From assembly GCA_949902595.1 (NCBI GenBank), contig CATLDC010000006.1:52903-116902 (forward strand): a stretch of DNA of 64,000 nucleotides, written 5' to 3'. Below, piece after piece: positions 52,118 through 59,492 of the stretch; position 1 is the stretch's first letter, and each line of letters begins with the position of its first letter. Source of the stretch: an uncultured Candidatus Melainabacteria bacterium. Lineage in GTDB: Bacteria; Cyanobacteriota; Vampirovibrionia; Gastranaerophilales; Gastranaerophilaceae. A model generated the notes under the pieces. That model saw only the letters and a program-made list of their open reading frames with translations, was not told the DNA's origin and did no database searches. Both the position numbers and the translations under genes were made by a program.

Positions 52118-52567
52118 CTACAAAGTTAGTTCAGATCCAAAAATAGGTCCTAGAAAAATTACTAATACATATGTGCAAAATAATTCACGACTGATTATGA
52201 CTAATACTATCATAGTTATATAATGCAAAAGGGTTATTGTATATATTACGTTGTAAAACTTATTGTTTAATAAAAATTTTGAGGAGACATATATTTTTTT
52301 ACCTTTGATACATTGCAGTATACAATTAAGAATTGCTATGAAAATTGTTATATATAGAGAATAAGATAATACTAAAATATACAAGAAGCCTGAAAATAAA
52401 AGCGCACCTGTTAATTCGTTATTTGCACCTCCATTTAAAATTGTTAAAAATACAAAAAATAGATAAAAAGCAAAAAAGATATCAGGAAGTATCACGATAG
52501 CATGAACAGCGTGATACCGTTTTAATATCTTTAGCAAATTATAGAACTTTTTTATGTATTTAATCAT
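52118..52567 (-). CDS. Small membrane protein, NKxY family member 2
   Basis: 149 aa from ATG 52567, chosen over 52582 because it aligns with the paralogue at 51653 and has the same six-base distance to a -10 box. N-terminus IKYIKKFYNLLKILKRYHAV, C-terminal SKFLLNNKFYNVIYTITLLH, with four hydrophobic helices and an extra helix at the end. It is the upstream tandem copy of 51653 with its own promoter. Confidence 0.65.
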   Translation of the reverse strand: MIKYIKKFYNLLKILKRYHAVHAIVILPDIFFAFYLFFVFLTILNGGANNELTGALLFSGFLYILVLSYSLYITIFIAILNCILQCIKGKKIYVSSKFLLNNKFYNVIYTITLLHYITMIVLVIISRELFCTYVLVIFLGPIFGSELTL

Positions 52568-52573
52568 TGTGTA

Positions 52574-52602
52574 ATTATACAATGTATTTTCCTAAATATC
52601 AA
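52574..52602 (-). promoter_or_regulatory. Leaderless-type promoter
   Basis: Minus strand TTGATA (52602-52597), 17 bp, TATAAT (52579-52574), six bases (TACACA), ATG at 52567. Confidence 0.6.
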
Positions 52603-52672
52603 TAGGGTAAATGGCGGAGTCAATATAAAAAATGTTTACAAGAATAGGAGCTATGCTCCGGAAAGGATTTTT

Positions 52673-54574
52673 ATGTCTTTTGAATACATTATTGAAAAAG
52701 ATAATTCAACACAAAAACTTAATCCGGAAATGAAAGACGGATTGGTAAAAAAGATTTCATCAACATTTGCGGAGCTTAATTCAGAGCGTTCATCCAATCT
52801 GGAAAAAGCTTCTAATCTGGCTAACGAAATCTTCTTTAAAAACGATTTCAAGTCAATTTCTGATAAAAACAGCAGATGGAAAGCCAAAATCAAGATGTGC
52901 AAAACATTTATGTTTTATCAAACCCTGAAAGCGTTTATCTGGAGAAACACTTACGCTAACGTAAACTCCATGTTTGACGTGTCCGGCGAAAACCACGATT
53001 CCAACAACGCTTCTAACAAACAAAAAGCAATGCTTGTGGATATTCTGGAAAAAATGGGATTCCAGAAAACCTGCGACCAGATTATTGATAACGCCCTGCT
53101 TCATGGTGAATTGATTTCCTTTACGGCCTGGAAAACAAAGTACGAAGAATACAGGCGCCCTGTTGAATTTTTCCAGAACCTGTTTATGCAGGATGTTGAT
53201 AAACTCCCTCGCATTCTGGAAGCTATCTCAAAAGGCAAAAACTACTGGGTAGATAACAAAAAGATTTATGATAATCCATACATTTACCCTGTAAACCCTG
53301 CTGATTTAGTTTTTGACTCTTCCCAGATGGATAACTGGGATTCATGCCCGAAAATTTACAGGACTTATAAAACCCCTTCTGATATTATTAATAACAAGTA
53401 TTACAAGCTTACAGAAGACGAAGCAGAAGAGATTCAGGCGCTTGCTAATACAAAAAACAGAACAAACTCTTCTAACTCCCTATTTCAGGATGTTGTCAAA
53501 GGCTCGACAGTAGAAGTCCTTGAGCACTGGGGCGATTTGAAGCTTCCGGACGGCACACTGCTCAAAAACTGGCATGCGGTCGTGGTTGCGCGTAAATATC
53601 TTGTTGCTTTTGAAAAGAATGACAGAATTATTAATCCGTTTGCTTACGGTGCTTTTATTACCGATCCTGAAACAAAGCGCGGTATAAGTCCGCTTTATTC
53701 AGTGCTTTCGCTTGCACATTTCCAGGAAGAGTTGATGAATAGAACATGCAACCTTCAAGCGCTTAACGAAAATCCGCCGCTGCTTGCGCCGGAAGGATTT
53801 TTTGACGAGGACGAACTTGAGCTTTACCCTGGTAAAATTATTGAATACGGGGACAACCTTTCTCCGACTGCGGCTTTTCAGCAGCTTAGTTTCAACCCGA
53901 ATGTTTTCTTGCAGGACATCTCCTTCCTTAACGATTTGATGGCAGAAGTGTCCGGCATATTCCCTAACATGATTGGTGCGGTTGAGACATCCGCTTCAAA
54001 GACCGCAACTGAGATTAATACAAAAACTCAAGGTCAGATGATCAGGCTTGCAATGCTTGTTGACACAATTAACCAGGATTTGATAATTCCGAATGTTGAA
54101 AAAGTTGCAAAGCTTTGCGCTGATTTCAAATCCGGGGTTGAAACAATTTTTGTGAACCATGAGAACAAGCAGGAAGTGATTGAGGTCGATGATGCTGTTC
54201 GTCAGGGGGATTACAAGTATATGTACTCAGACTCTTCAATGACGACTCAGAAATCCGAGCAGGCTGATTTAGTTGTGCAGGCAGTAGAGCGTTTTGCCTC
54301 TGTAATACCTTTGAATATGCAGGAAATCTTTGTCTGGTACTTTGAGCAAAAGGGAGTAGATAATCCTGAAAGATTCTTAGAGGTGGGAAATAGCCAAGAA
54401 GGTGTTCCTTCTGCTCAGAATGGGGCAGCTGGATTGGACATGCCTCTGGTTCAGAGTCTGATGGAAGATATTCTTAATCTTTCAAAGCCGGAAGAGGCTG
54501 CTCCAAAAGAGCCTACAATTTTTGATGTACTAACTTCATTAAAAGAAAGAAGGGGAAAGAAAAATGAGATTTAG
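52673..54574 (+). CDS. Phage portal (head-tail connector) protein
   Basis: 633 aa. The composition and segment order fit portal proteins of short-tailed phages (P22/T7-like): a helical N-terminus, the clip/stem region with VEVLEHWGDLKLPDGTLLKN and VVVARKYLVAFEKNDRIINP, then RGISPLYSVLSLAHFQEELM and the long helical segment with GAVETSASKTATEIN. Portal rings sit at one capsid vertex and guide DNA packaging. CCGGAAAGG precedes the ATG. Its last codons overlap the next gene by 11 nt. GC content is higher than that of the membrane genes around it. Confidence 0.85.
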   Translation: MSFEYIIEKDNSTQKLNPEMKDGLVKKISSTFAELNSERSSNLEKASNLANEIFFKNDFKSISDKNSRWKAKIKMCKTFMFYQTLKAFIWRNTYANVNSMFDVSGENHDSNNASNKQKAMLVDILEKMGFQKTCDQIIDNALLHGELISFTAWKTKYEEYRRPVEFFQNLFMQDVDKLPRILEAISKGKNYWVDNKKIYDNPYIYPVNPADLVFDSSQMDNWDSCPKIYRTYKTPSDIINNKYYKLTEDEAEEIQALANTKNRTNSSNSLFQDVVKGSTVEVLEHWGDLKLPDGTLLKNWHAVVVARKYLVAFEKNDRIINPFAYGAFITDPETKRGISPLYSVLSLAHFQEELMNRTCNLQALNENPPLLAPEGFFDEDELELYPGKIIEYGDNLSPTAAFQQLSFNPNVFLQDISFLNDLMAEVSGIFPNMIGAVETSASKTATEINTKTQGQMIRLAMLVDTINQDLIIPNVEKVAKLCADFKSGVETIFVNHENKQEVIEVDDAVRQGDYKYMYSDSSMTTQKSEQADLVVQAVERFASVIPLNMQEIFVWYFEQKGVDNPERFLEVGNSQEGVPSAQNGAAGLDMPLVQSLMEDILNLSKPEEAAPKEPTIFDVLTSLKERRGKKNEI

Positions 54575-54587
54575 AAATTATATTAAC
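54538..54587 (+). repeat. Portal/next-gene junction, copy 1 of a 50-bp duplication
   Basis: 50 bp covering the last codons of portal and the first codons of the next gene; repeats at 56579-56628 with two mismatches. Confidence 0.85.
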
Positions 54588-56000
54588 ACTAATAACCGCA
54601 GAAACAGAATATTTTCAGAGGATGATATCTGGAACATGAAGCTTTCAAGTCTTTTTGATAACGAGGCAGATATTATGGCGCAGAATAAATCTATCGGGAT
54701 TCCAACTATGCAGGAGCTTGAGCAGTCTCCGTACACTAGAAAGGTGGAAGACGATATTATATATGGTGATAATGCCGATGCTGTAGCCACCTGGGAGGCT
54801 TTGTTGGAGGAAATAGCTGAAAGGATTCAAGCCCCTCCGGAAGGTAGTTACTTTGATAAGAAGAAGAAAAAAAAACGTCGCCGTGATGAGGAGGAAGACG
54901 ATGAGCAGAATGAAAAAGGTAATAACAATCCTATGCCGGAGCAGACGAGTGAGCCTGCTGAAAGTACTACAGAGTCTGAATCTGGCGAAGAAGCTTCTGA
55001 AGAGTCTCAAGAAACTTCGGCTGAAGAGGACGCATCAGAAGAGTCTTCTCCGGTAGTATTGGAGGGTAAGGTTGAGGAAAATGTTGATTTAGGAAAAGAT
55101 ATTCCTCCTGCTGTTCAGAATCCGGAGTCTGTTGATAAGTATGAAAATCTTTTCCCGTTGGTGTACGGGAAAACTGACTTACCGGAGGGGATTAATAGAA
55201 CTGTAGATGCTAAACCAACTTTGAAGCAAAAATTTAAAGAATCCAAGCTAGGTAAGATTATTGAAAAGTATGAAGGTCTTGAGCCTGAGGTCGCTCTCCA
55301 AAAAGCTGCTAGTAAATTACCCGATGTGTTTACTGAATTAGATTATTATGGTATAGCTTCAAAACTTGCAGACGGTGATAAACAAAATAAAAATGTCTTG
55401 GAAGAGAATAGTTTTTATAAAATAGGTGATATCAAAGATGAAAACTTAAGAGACTTGTATATAAAAAAAGCAGCTAAAATTTATGACATTGATCCGAACT
55501 CTCCTGATGCGTATAATAAATTAAAAGATGTTGATGTTGTGATTCCTAAGATAGGTTCAAGTTTGCATACCTTAGTAAAAAATTCTCCAGAGACACAAAA
55601 ATGGGTAATAGAGCATTATAAAGATTTACAAAATAATAAGTCTTTAGACGGTCACATAGAATTTAAGCCAGCGATTGTAAATGAGGATAAACGAGCTTTA
55701 TTTGGGGCAATTCATAATGCAGAATTGAATAATGTAAAGTTAAATACCAACGGCTCGACTTCTGCTTTTGTTAATGATTTGCATGATTATGAACTAATGA
55801 AAATGGAAAATCCTTTGGAAAAGGAAAATGTGAAAGATTTTTTTAAAACTCTTTTGAAAGACGCTTTTGTACCAGTCAATAATAATGCTTATCAACAACA
55901 GGAGGCAAAAAAGTTAAAAAATTATCTCTTAAGTGATTATGTATATTATTCAAAGGAAGAGCTTGACAAGTTAAGAAAGAAATTGGGCAAGAAAAAGTAA
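54564..56000 (+). CDS. Phage-island protein after portal with exchangeable C-terminal module
   Basis: 478 aa. Residues 1-96 are a small N-terminal domain (IPTMQELEQSPYTRKVEDDI, GDNADAVATWEALLEEIAER); 99-180 a charged, disordered linker (KKKKKKRRRDEEEDDEQ, then an S/E-rich stretch); about 190-478 a helical domain ending VPVNNNAYQQQEAKKLKNYL and SKEELDKLRKKLGKKK. The last 40 residues resemble the end of the short frame at 56650. Overlaps portal by 11 nt; convergent with, and overlapping by 30 bp, a membrane gene. I infer a virion or head-associated protein carrying a toxin-like tail; no enzymatic motif was recognised. Confidence 0.6.
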   Translation: MRFRNYINTNNRRNRIFSEDDIWNMKLSSLFDNEADIMAQNKSIGIPTMQELEQSPYTRKVEDDIIYGDNADAVATWEALLEEIAERIQAPPEGSYFDKKKKKKRRRDEEEDDEQNEKGNNNPMPEQTSEPAESTTESESGEEASEESQETSAEEDASEESSPVVLEGKVEENVDLGKDIPPAVQNPESVDKYENLFPLVYGKTDLPEGINRTVDAKPTLKQKFKESKLGKIIEKYEGLEPEVALQKAASKLPDVFTELDYYGIASKLADGDKQNKNVLEENSFYKIGDIKDENLRDLYIKKAAKIYDIDPNSPDAYNKLKDVDVVIPKIGSSLHTLVKNSPETQKWVIEHYKDLQNNKSLDGHIEFKPAIVNEDKRALFGAIHNAELNNVKLNTNGSTSAFVNDLHDYELMKMENPLEKENVKDFFKTLLKDAFVPVNNNAYQQQEAKKLKNYLLSDYVYYSKEELDKLRKKLGKKK

Positions 56001-56522
56001 AGGCTTAGAGAAAAGCCAATATATAAATGAAAAGGTAATAATTCCTATATTTATTTTATAGAAAAGGTTATACCATTTATTATTTAGAATAAAGCAATTA
56101 TTAGTTTGTTTTTTAGGTATAAATTGTACTACAAGCAGTGATATTATTAATGCAATAATGAAGGATATAATCTCTATCAATGCGAGAAGCGCTATAAAAT
56201 CAAAAAAGAGCTCAAGTGTTTCTCTAATGTTAGAATTGTCCACCGTACTTGCTATATTGGTCTGTGCTTCAGCTGCAGAGGCTAATATCATGGATAATAT
56301 AAATTTTAAATTTATAAATAAGTTAATAGCGGTGGTTCCAATAATAACAATATGTGTAAAGTAATACTTTTTTGCTTCGACAATTAACTTACAAAATGAT
56401 TTAATAAGTTTTTTAATCACCTTCCAGGCTAAGGTAAAAGGAAAAACTAAGGCTTGCACTATGAATCTATCTTTAAACCAATTATAAATAGCTTTTATTA
56501 TTTTAATACTTTTTCTAAACAT
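55971..56522 (-). CDS. Small membrane protein, NKxY family member 3 (MFRK type)
   Basis: 183 aa. N-terminus MFRKSIKIIKAIYNWFKDRF followed by VQALVFPFTL is nearly identical to that of the gene at 58200, then KKYYFTH precedes the main helix set and NCFILNNKWYNLFYKINI precedes the last helix. Four transmembrane segments. Its 3' end lies inside the end of the convergent 54564 gene. Leaderless promoter with TTGACA. Candidate immunity partner of the 54564 tail. Confidence 0.65.
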   Translation of the reverse strand: MFRKSIKIIKAIYNWFKDRFIVQALVFPFTLAWKVIKKLIKSFCKLIVEAKKYYFTHIVIIGTTAINLFINLKFILSMILASAAEAQTNIASTVDNSNIRETLELFFDFIALLALIEIISFIIALIISLLVVQFIPKKQTNNCFILNNKWYNLFYKINIGIITFSFIYWLFSKPLLFLAQFLS

Positions 56523-56528
56523 GAATTT

Positions 56529-56558
56529 ATTTTAAATCTATTATTATCATATTGTCAA
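56529..56558 (-). promoter_or_regulatory. Leaderless-type promoter
   Basis: Minus strand TTGACA (56558-56553), 18 bp, TAAAAT (56534-56529), six bases (AAATTC), ATG at 56522. The sequence upstream of the -35 (TAGGACACTTACCCC) is shared with the promoter at 57747-57775. Confidence 0.6.
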
Positions 56559-56578
56559 TGGGGTAAGTGTCCTATTTA

Positions 56579-56628
56579 ATTAAAAGAAAGAAGGGTAAAG
56601 AAAAATGAAATTTAGAAATTATATTAAC
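56579..56628 (+). repeat. Portal/next-gene junction, copy 2 of a 50-bp duplication
   Basis: 48 of 50 bases identical to 54538-54587, including the portal C-terminal codons (LKERR.KKNEI) and the start ATGAAATTTAGAAATTATAT of the next gene, here cut after a few codons. Confidence 0.85.
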
Positions 56629-56643
56629 TTCAAGATTGAATAA
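56605..56643 (+). pseudogene. Truncated 5' end of a second copy of the 54564-type gene
   Basis: ATG at 56605 reads MKFRNYINFKIE and stops at 56641-56643; the first eight residues equal those of the 54564 protein apart from one. This is the conserved head of the virion-type gene left in front of an orphan tail module. Confidence 0.7.
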
Positions 56644-56649
56644 ACTATA

Positions 56650-56880
56650 ATGGATCATAAAAAATTCGAGCCTGTTAAAACAAATAATTGGTGGGAATAC
56701 TTAGGAAATAATGCTTCAAATATTAAGAAGACCTTAGCATATAACCAGGTTGTAGATGGGAACAATAGAGCTCATAAACAACAAGAGGCGGATAAACTAA
56801 AAAGATATTTATTATCGGTATCAATACACTATACGAAAGAAGAGATAGAGGAATTTCTTAGAAAATATAATAAAAAATAA
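56650..56880 (+). CDS. Orphan C-terminal module, related to the tail of the 54564 protein
   Basis: 76 aa reading frame from ATG 56650, without its own ribosome site. The last 42 residues (NNRAHKQQEADKLKRYLLS, then HYTKEEIEEFLRKYNKK) align with the end of the 54564 protein (NNNAYQQQEAKKLKNYLLS, then YYSKEELDKLRKKLGKKK). It is best read as a displaced tail module kept next to its cognate minus-strand membrane genes, as orphan toxin tails are in CDI and Rhs loci. It may not be translated at present. Confidence 0.55.
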   Translation: MDHKKFEPVKTNNWWEYLGNNASNIKKTLAYNQVVDGNNRAHKQQEADKLKRYLLSVSIHYTKEEIEEFLRKYNKK

Positions 56881-56899
56881 ACTTTATATTTTATTATTG

Positions 56900-57295
56900 C
56901 TAATAGTTATTACCAATAAACTTGTTTATTGCTATAATACATATGAAGGACAGTATGTAATATATGTTATAAACTTTGTTGTATAACAAAGTTTTGTCTG
57001 TGACGAATAGCTTTCTGGTACTTATAAGTTGAATTACTACTGCAATAATGCTAAGATGAATCGCAATTATAAATGTAAACAGTTCTATATATGTGTAGTT
57101 AGCTAAATAATTTTCTATGGCGCGGCTTACTCGCGCCGTAGGAATAAATATTACAGAATAAAGAGAAACCATAATAGCTATCAGGCTATAAGGAAGGAGC
57201 ATAATAAACCAAATATGAAAAAAATGAATTTTTTTTATCAATAGGATAATTATATTTATTATATTTTTTATTATTTCAAGAATTTTTTTAAGCAT
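56900..57295 (-). CDS. Small membrane protein, NKxY family member 4 (short type)
   Basis: 131 aa from ATG 57295, chosen because AGGTGG lies 9 nt upstream and MLKKILEIIKN aligns with the start of the paralogue at 57807. KKIHFFHIWFIMLLPYSLI opens TM1, and DKTLLYNKVYNIYYILSF precedes the last helix. It is the second gene of a two-gene unit with 57288, overlapping it by 8 nt. Confidence 0.65.
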   Translation of the reverse strand: MLKKILEIIKNIINIIILLIKKIHFFHIWFIMLLPYSLIAIMVSLYSVIFIPTARVSRAIENYLANYTYIELFTFIIAIHLSIIAVVIQLISTRKLFVTDKTLLYNKVYNIYYILSFICIIAINKFIGNNY

Positions 57296-57740
57296 GATAA
57301 TAAACCACCTGTTCAAGAATCAGAAATCCGATGCTGTATAGAGCTGAACTAACAATCAGAACTATACATATTTTGTAAAATAAATCGTAATATTTATTTG
57401 TTAAGAGAAAATTGTTATTAACCTTATATTTATTTAGTACTGGTATTAAGATAAATGCCAGTATTAGTACTGCATGAAAACTAAGTGAGTTAACATTCAT
57501 AACAAAAAGAATGCCTTCTTTAGACGTAAAAAAAATAATGGTTTCCTTTGAAAAGATAGAAAAGAAAATTTTCCAAGTAAGTTTTGTGGAGATAATAATT
57601 ATTGCAATCCAGAAAGAATAGTAGACTGCAACAGTGCCAATGACTACAAAATGGGAAAAATAGGATTTTTTAGTTTCTGTTATAAAATTGTTTAAATCGC
57701 TAATCTTATTTTTTATTATTTCAACGTATTTTCTTAACAT
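57288..57740 (-). CDS. Small membrane protein, NKxY family member 5 (MLRK type)
   Basis: 150 aa; MLRKYVEIIKNKISDLNNFI, KKSYFSHFVVIGTVAVYYSF, and NNFLLTNKYYDLFYKICI before the last helix. Resembles the 55971 and 58200 proteins. First gene of an operon with the 56900 gene. Leaderless promoter with perfect TTGACA. Confidence 0.65.
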   Translation of the reverse strand: MLRKYVEIIKNKISDLNNFITETKKSYFSHFVVIGTVAVYYSFWIAIIIISTKLTWKIFFSIFSKETIIFFTSKEGILFVMNVNSLSFHAVLILAFILIPVLNKYKVNNNFLLTNKYYDLFYKICIVLIVSSALYSIGFLILEQVVYYHA

Positions 57741-57746
57741 AAAATA

Positions 57747-57775
57747 ATTCTATAAGTTTAATCCCTATCTGTCAA
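57747..57775 (-). promoter_or_regulatory. Leaderless-type promoter
   Basis: Minus strand TTGACA (57775-57770), 17 bp, TAGAAT (57752-57747), six bases (TATTTT), ATG at 57740. Confidence 0.65.
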
Positions 57776-57806
57776 TCGGGTAAGTGTCCTATTTTGCCAA
57801 TTTGAT

Positions 57807-58187
57807 TTATATAGTTAAAACCCAGACCCACAACGCTAAAATAATAATAAAAGTTAGAGTATAAAAAATGCTGTAATATTTATTGTGTAATAAAAAGCTA
57901 TTTGTTACAAATAAGCTCTTTGTTTTTATATATTGAATTATCACCGCAATAAGGCTTAGCAGTATGGAGATTATAAATAATATTAAAGCTGGAAAGTGGA
58001 AGTTAGTTAAGATATCATATATCGCATTTCTTTTGTATGCTAAAGGGTCAATTAACAAGGTAAGAAATATCTCTAAAATTGTAATTATCAGGCAAGGAAA
58101 GCAAAGTATAAACCAAATATGAAGTAAATGACTCTTTTTGCTCCATTGTATAATTTGAGATAATTTGGGCTTTATAGTTTTTAGCAT
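57807..58187 (-). CDS. Small membrane protein, NKxY family member 6 (short type)
   Basis: 126 aa; KKSHLLHIWFILCFPCLIIT opens TM1, and NSFLLHNKYYSIFYTLTF precedes the last helix; paralogue of the 56900 protein. AAGGAGCC lies just upstream of the ATG and the gene starts 12 nt after the 58200 gene ends, so it is the second gene of that operon. Confidence 0.65.
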   Translation of the reverse strand: MLKTIKPKLSQIIQWSKKSHLLHIWFILCFPCLIITILEIFLTLLIDPLAYKRNAIYDILTNFHFPALILFIISILLSLIAVIIQYIKTKSLFVTNSFLLHNKYYSIFYTLTFIIILALWVWVLTI

Positions 58188-58199
58188 AAATCAGGCTCC

Positions 58200-58721
58200 T
58201 TACATAGCATTACATATTGCAATCGCGCAAATAAGGTACAAGAATGAAAGAGTAATAATCGTTATATTCGTTTTATAATATATTTCATACGATTTGTTTG
58301 TAAGTAGAAAATTATTCTTTAGTGTATGTTTTTCTATTACTGGTATTAAAAGAAATCCTATTAATAATGCAGCGTAAAAAGCAATAATAACACTTGCGCT
58401 GATTATTTCTAACCATTCTGTCCAGTATTCTATAGCACTTTGTTCCGGTGTAACGGGAAGGGCAGGCTCTTCTGTTGCAGGTCTCAACATTAGATAAATA
58501 CAGAGAATACCATAAAGAAAATAAATAACTGTAGAGCCAATTATAACAAAATGTGTAAAATAGTACTTTTTAGCGTCGACAATAAACTTACAAAACAAGT
58601 TAATAACGTTTTTTAGCCCCTTCCAGACCAAGGTAAAAGGAAATACTAAGGCTTGCACTATGAATCTATCTTTAAACCAATTATAAATAGCTTTTATTAT
58701 TTTAATACTTTTTCTAAACAC
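58200..58721 (-). CDS. Small membrane protein, NKxY family member 7 (MFRK type)
   Basis: 173 aa from GTG 58721. The first 32 residues are nearly identical to the 55971 protein (FRKSIKIIKAIYNWFKDRF), then the two diverge: KKYYFTHFVIIGSTVIYFLY, an extracytoplasmic-looking loop with EEPALPVTPEQSA, and NNFLLTNKSYEIYYKTNI before the last helix. First gene of an operon with 57807. Conserved N-terminus with a diverged centre suggests diversification by recombination and selection. Confidence 0.65.
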   Translation of the reverse strand: MFRKSIKIIKAIYNWFKDRFIVQALVFPFTLVWKGLKNVINLFCKFIVDAKKYYFTHFVIIGSTVIYFLYGILCIYLMLRPATEEPALPVTPEQSAIEYWTEWLEIISASVIIAFYAALLIGFLLIPVIEKHTLKNNFLLTNKSYEIYYKTNITIITLSFLYLICAIAICNAM

Positions 58722-58727
58722 ACCCCC

Positions 58728-58756
58728 ATTTTAAATGCTTAATCCTTATCTGTCAA
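58728..58756 (-). promoter_or_regulatory. Leaderless-type promoter
   Basis: Minus strand TTGACA (58756-58751), 17 bp, TAAAAT (58733-58728), six bases (GGGGGT), GTG at 58721. Confidence 0.65.
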
Positions 58757-58802
58757 GCAGGTAGGAATATTATATTTTACTAATCAAGAAAGGAATTTTT
58801 GT

Positions 58803-59438
58803 ATGGAAGAAACTCTCTTACAAGAACAAAGTCAACCTGAAACAACTGCTGTGACATCCAATGAGCCGGTGCAAACCGCCGATAACCCGTTGGAGCAAAG
58901 CAGCGGTTCTGTTCAAACAGAAGGACAATCCACGGACCCTTCAAATCTAATCTTAGGTAAGTTTAAATCAGTAGAAGATTTATCTAAGGCGTATCAGGAG
59001 ATGGAGAAATACCAGGGAATCCGCTCAAAGGAACTCGGGAACCTGAGGCAGAATACTGCCATGCTTCATAATATTGTGAATGCATGGGAGGCTCAAGCCA
59101 TGCTTCAAGGCGATGCACAGGAATTACAGGCAGCTGCAGAAAAATACAATACTCCGCAGTATTTCCAAAACCCTGCATTCAAGCAGATGTACAAGGAAGC
59201 TTATCTTGCACTCGGCAAGAATCTGGATTCCGAAAAGTTCATTAACCTGCTTGAAGGATATGTCGAATCAAGAATCTTTGCGCATGAAAAAGACAGGGCT
59301 GCTAAGTCTGAAACGCAGAAGGTTATTGATTCCATGACGTACTCCAAAAACAATTCAACATCTCTTACTCCTCCTAAAAAACGCCTTGATGAAATGACAC
59401 CTAAAGAAGTAGACGAACTCTTGGAAAGGTTGATTTAG
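58803..59438 (+). CDS. Phage scaffolding-like protein
   Basis: 211 aa, acidic and highly helical, immediately before the coat gene. NLILGKFKSVEDLSKAYQEM is a recurrent scaffold-protein segment; the C-terminus DEMTPKEVDELLERLI is a short amphipathic helix of the kind that binds coat. Disordered Q/T/E-rich N-terminus. Scaffolds guide procapsid assembly. AGAAAGGA precedes the ATG. Confidence 0.7.
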   Translation: MEETLLQEQSQPETTAVTSNEPVQTADNPLEQSSGSVQTEGQSTDPSNLILGKFKSVEDLSKAYQEMEKYQGIRSKELGNLRQNTAMLHNIVNAWEAQAMLQGDAQELQAAAEKYNTPQYFQNPAFKQMYKEAYLALGKNLDSEKFINLLEGYVESRIFAHEKDRAAKSETQKVIDSMTYSKNNSTSLTPPKKRLDEMTPKEVDELLERLI

Positions 59439-59492
59439 GGGTAAATAGGGTTTGGACAGTCAAACCTCACTATTAAAAAGAAAGGACAAAAA

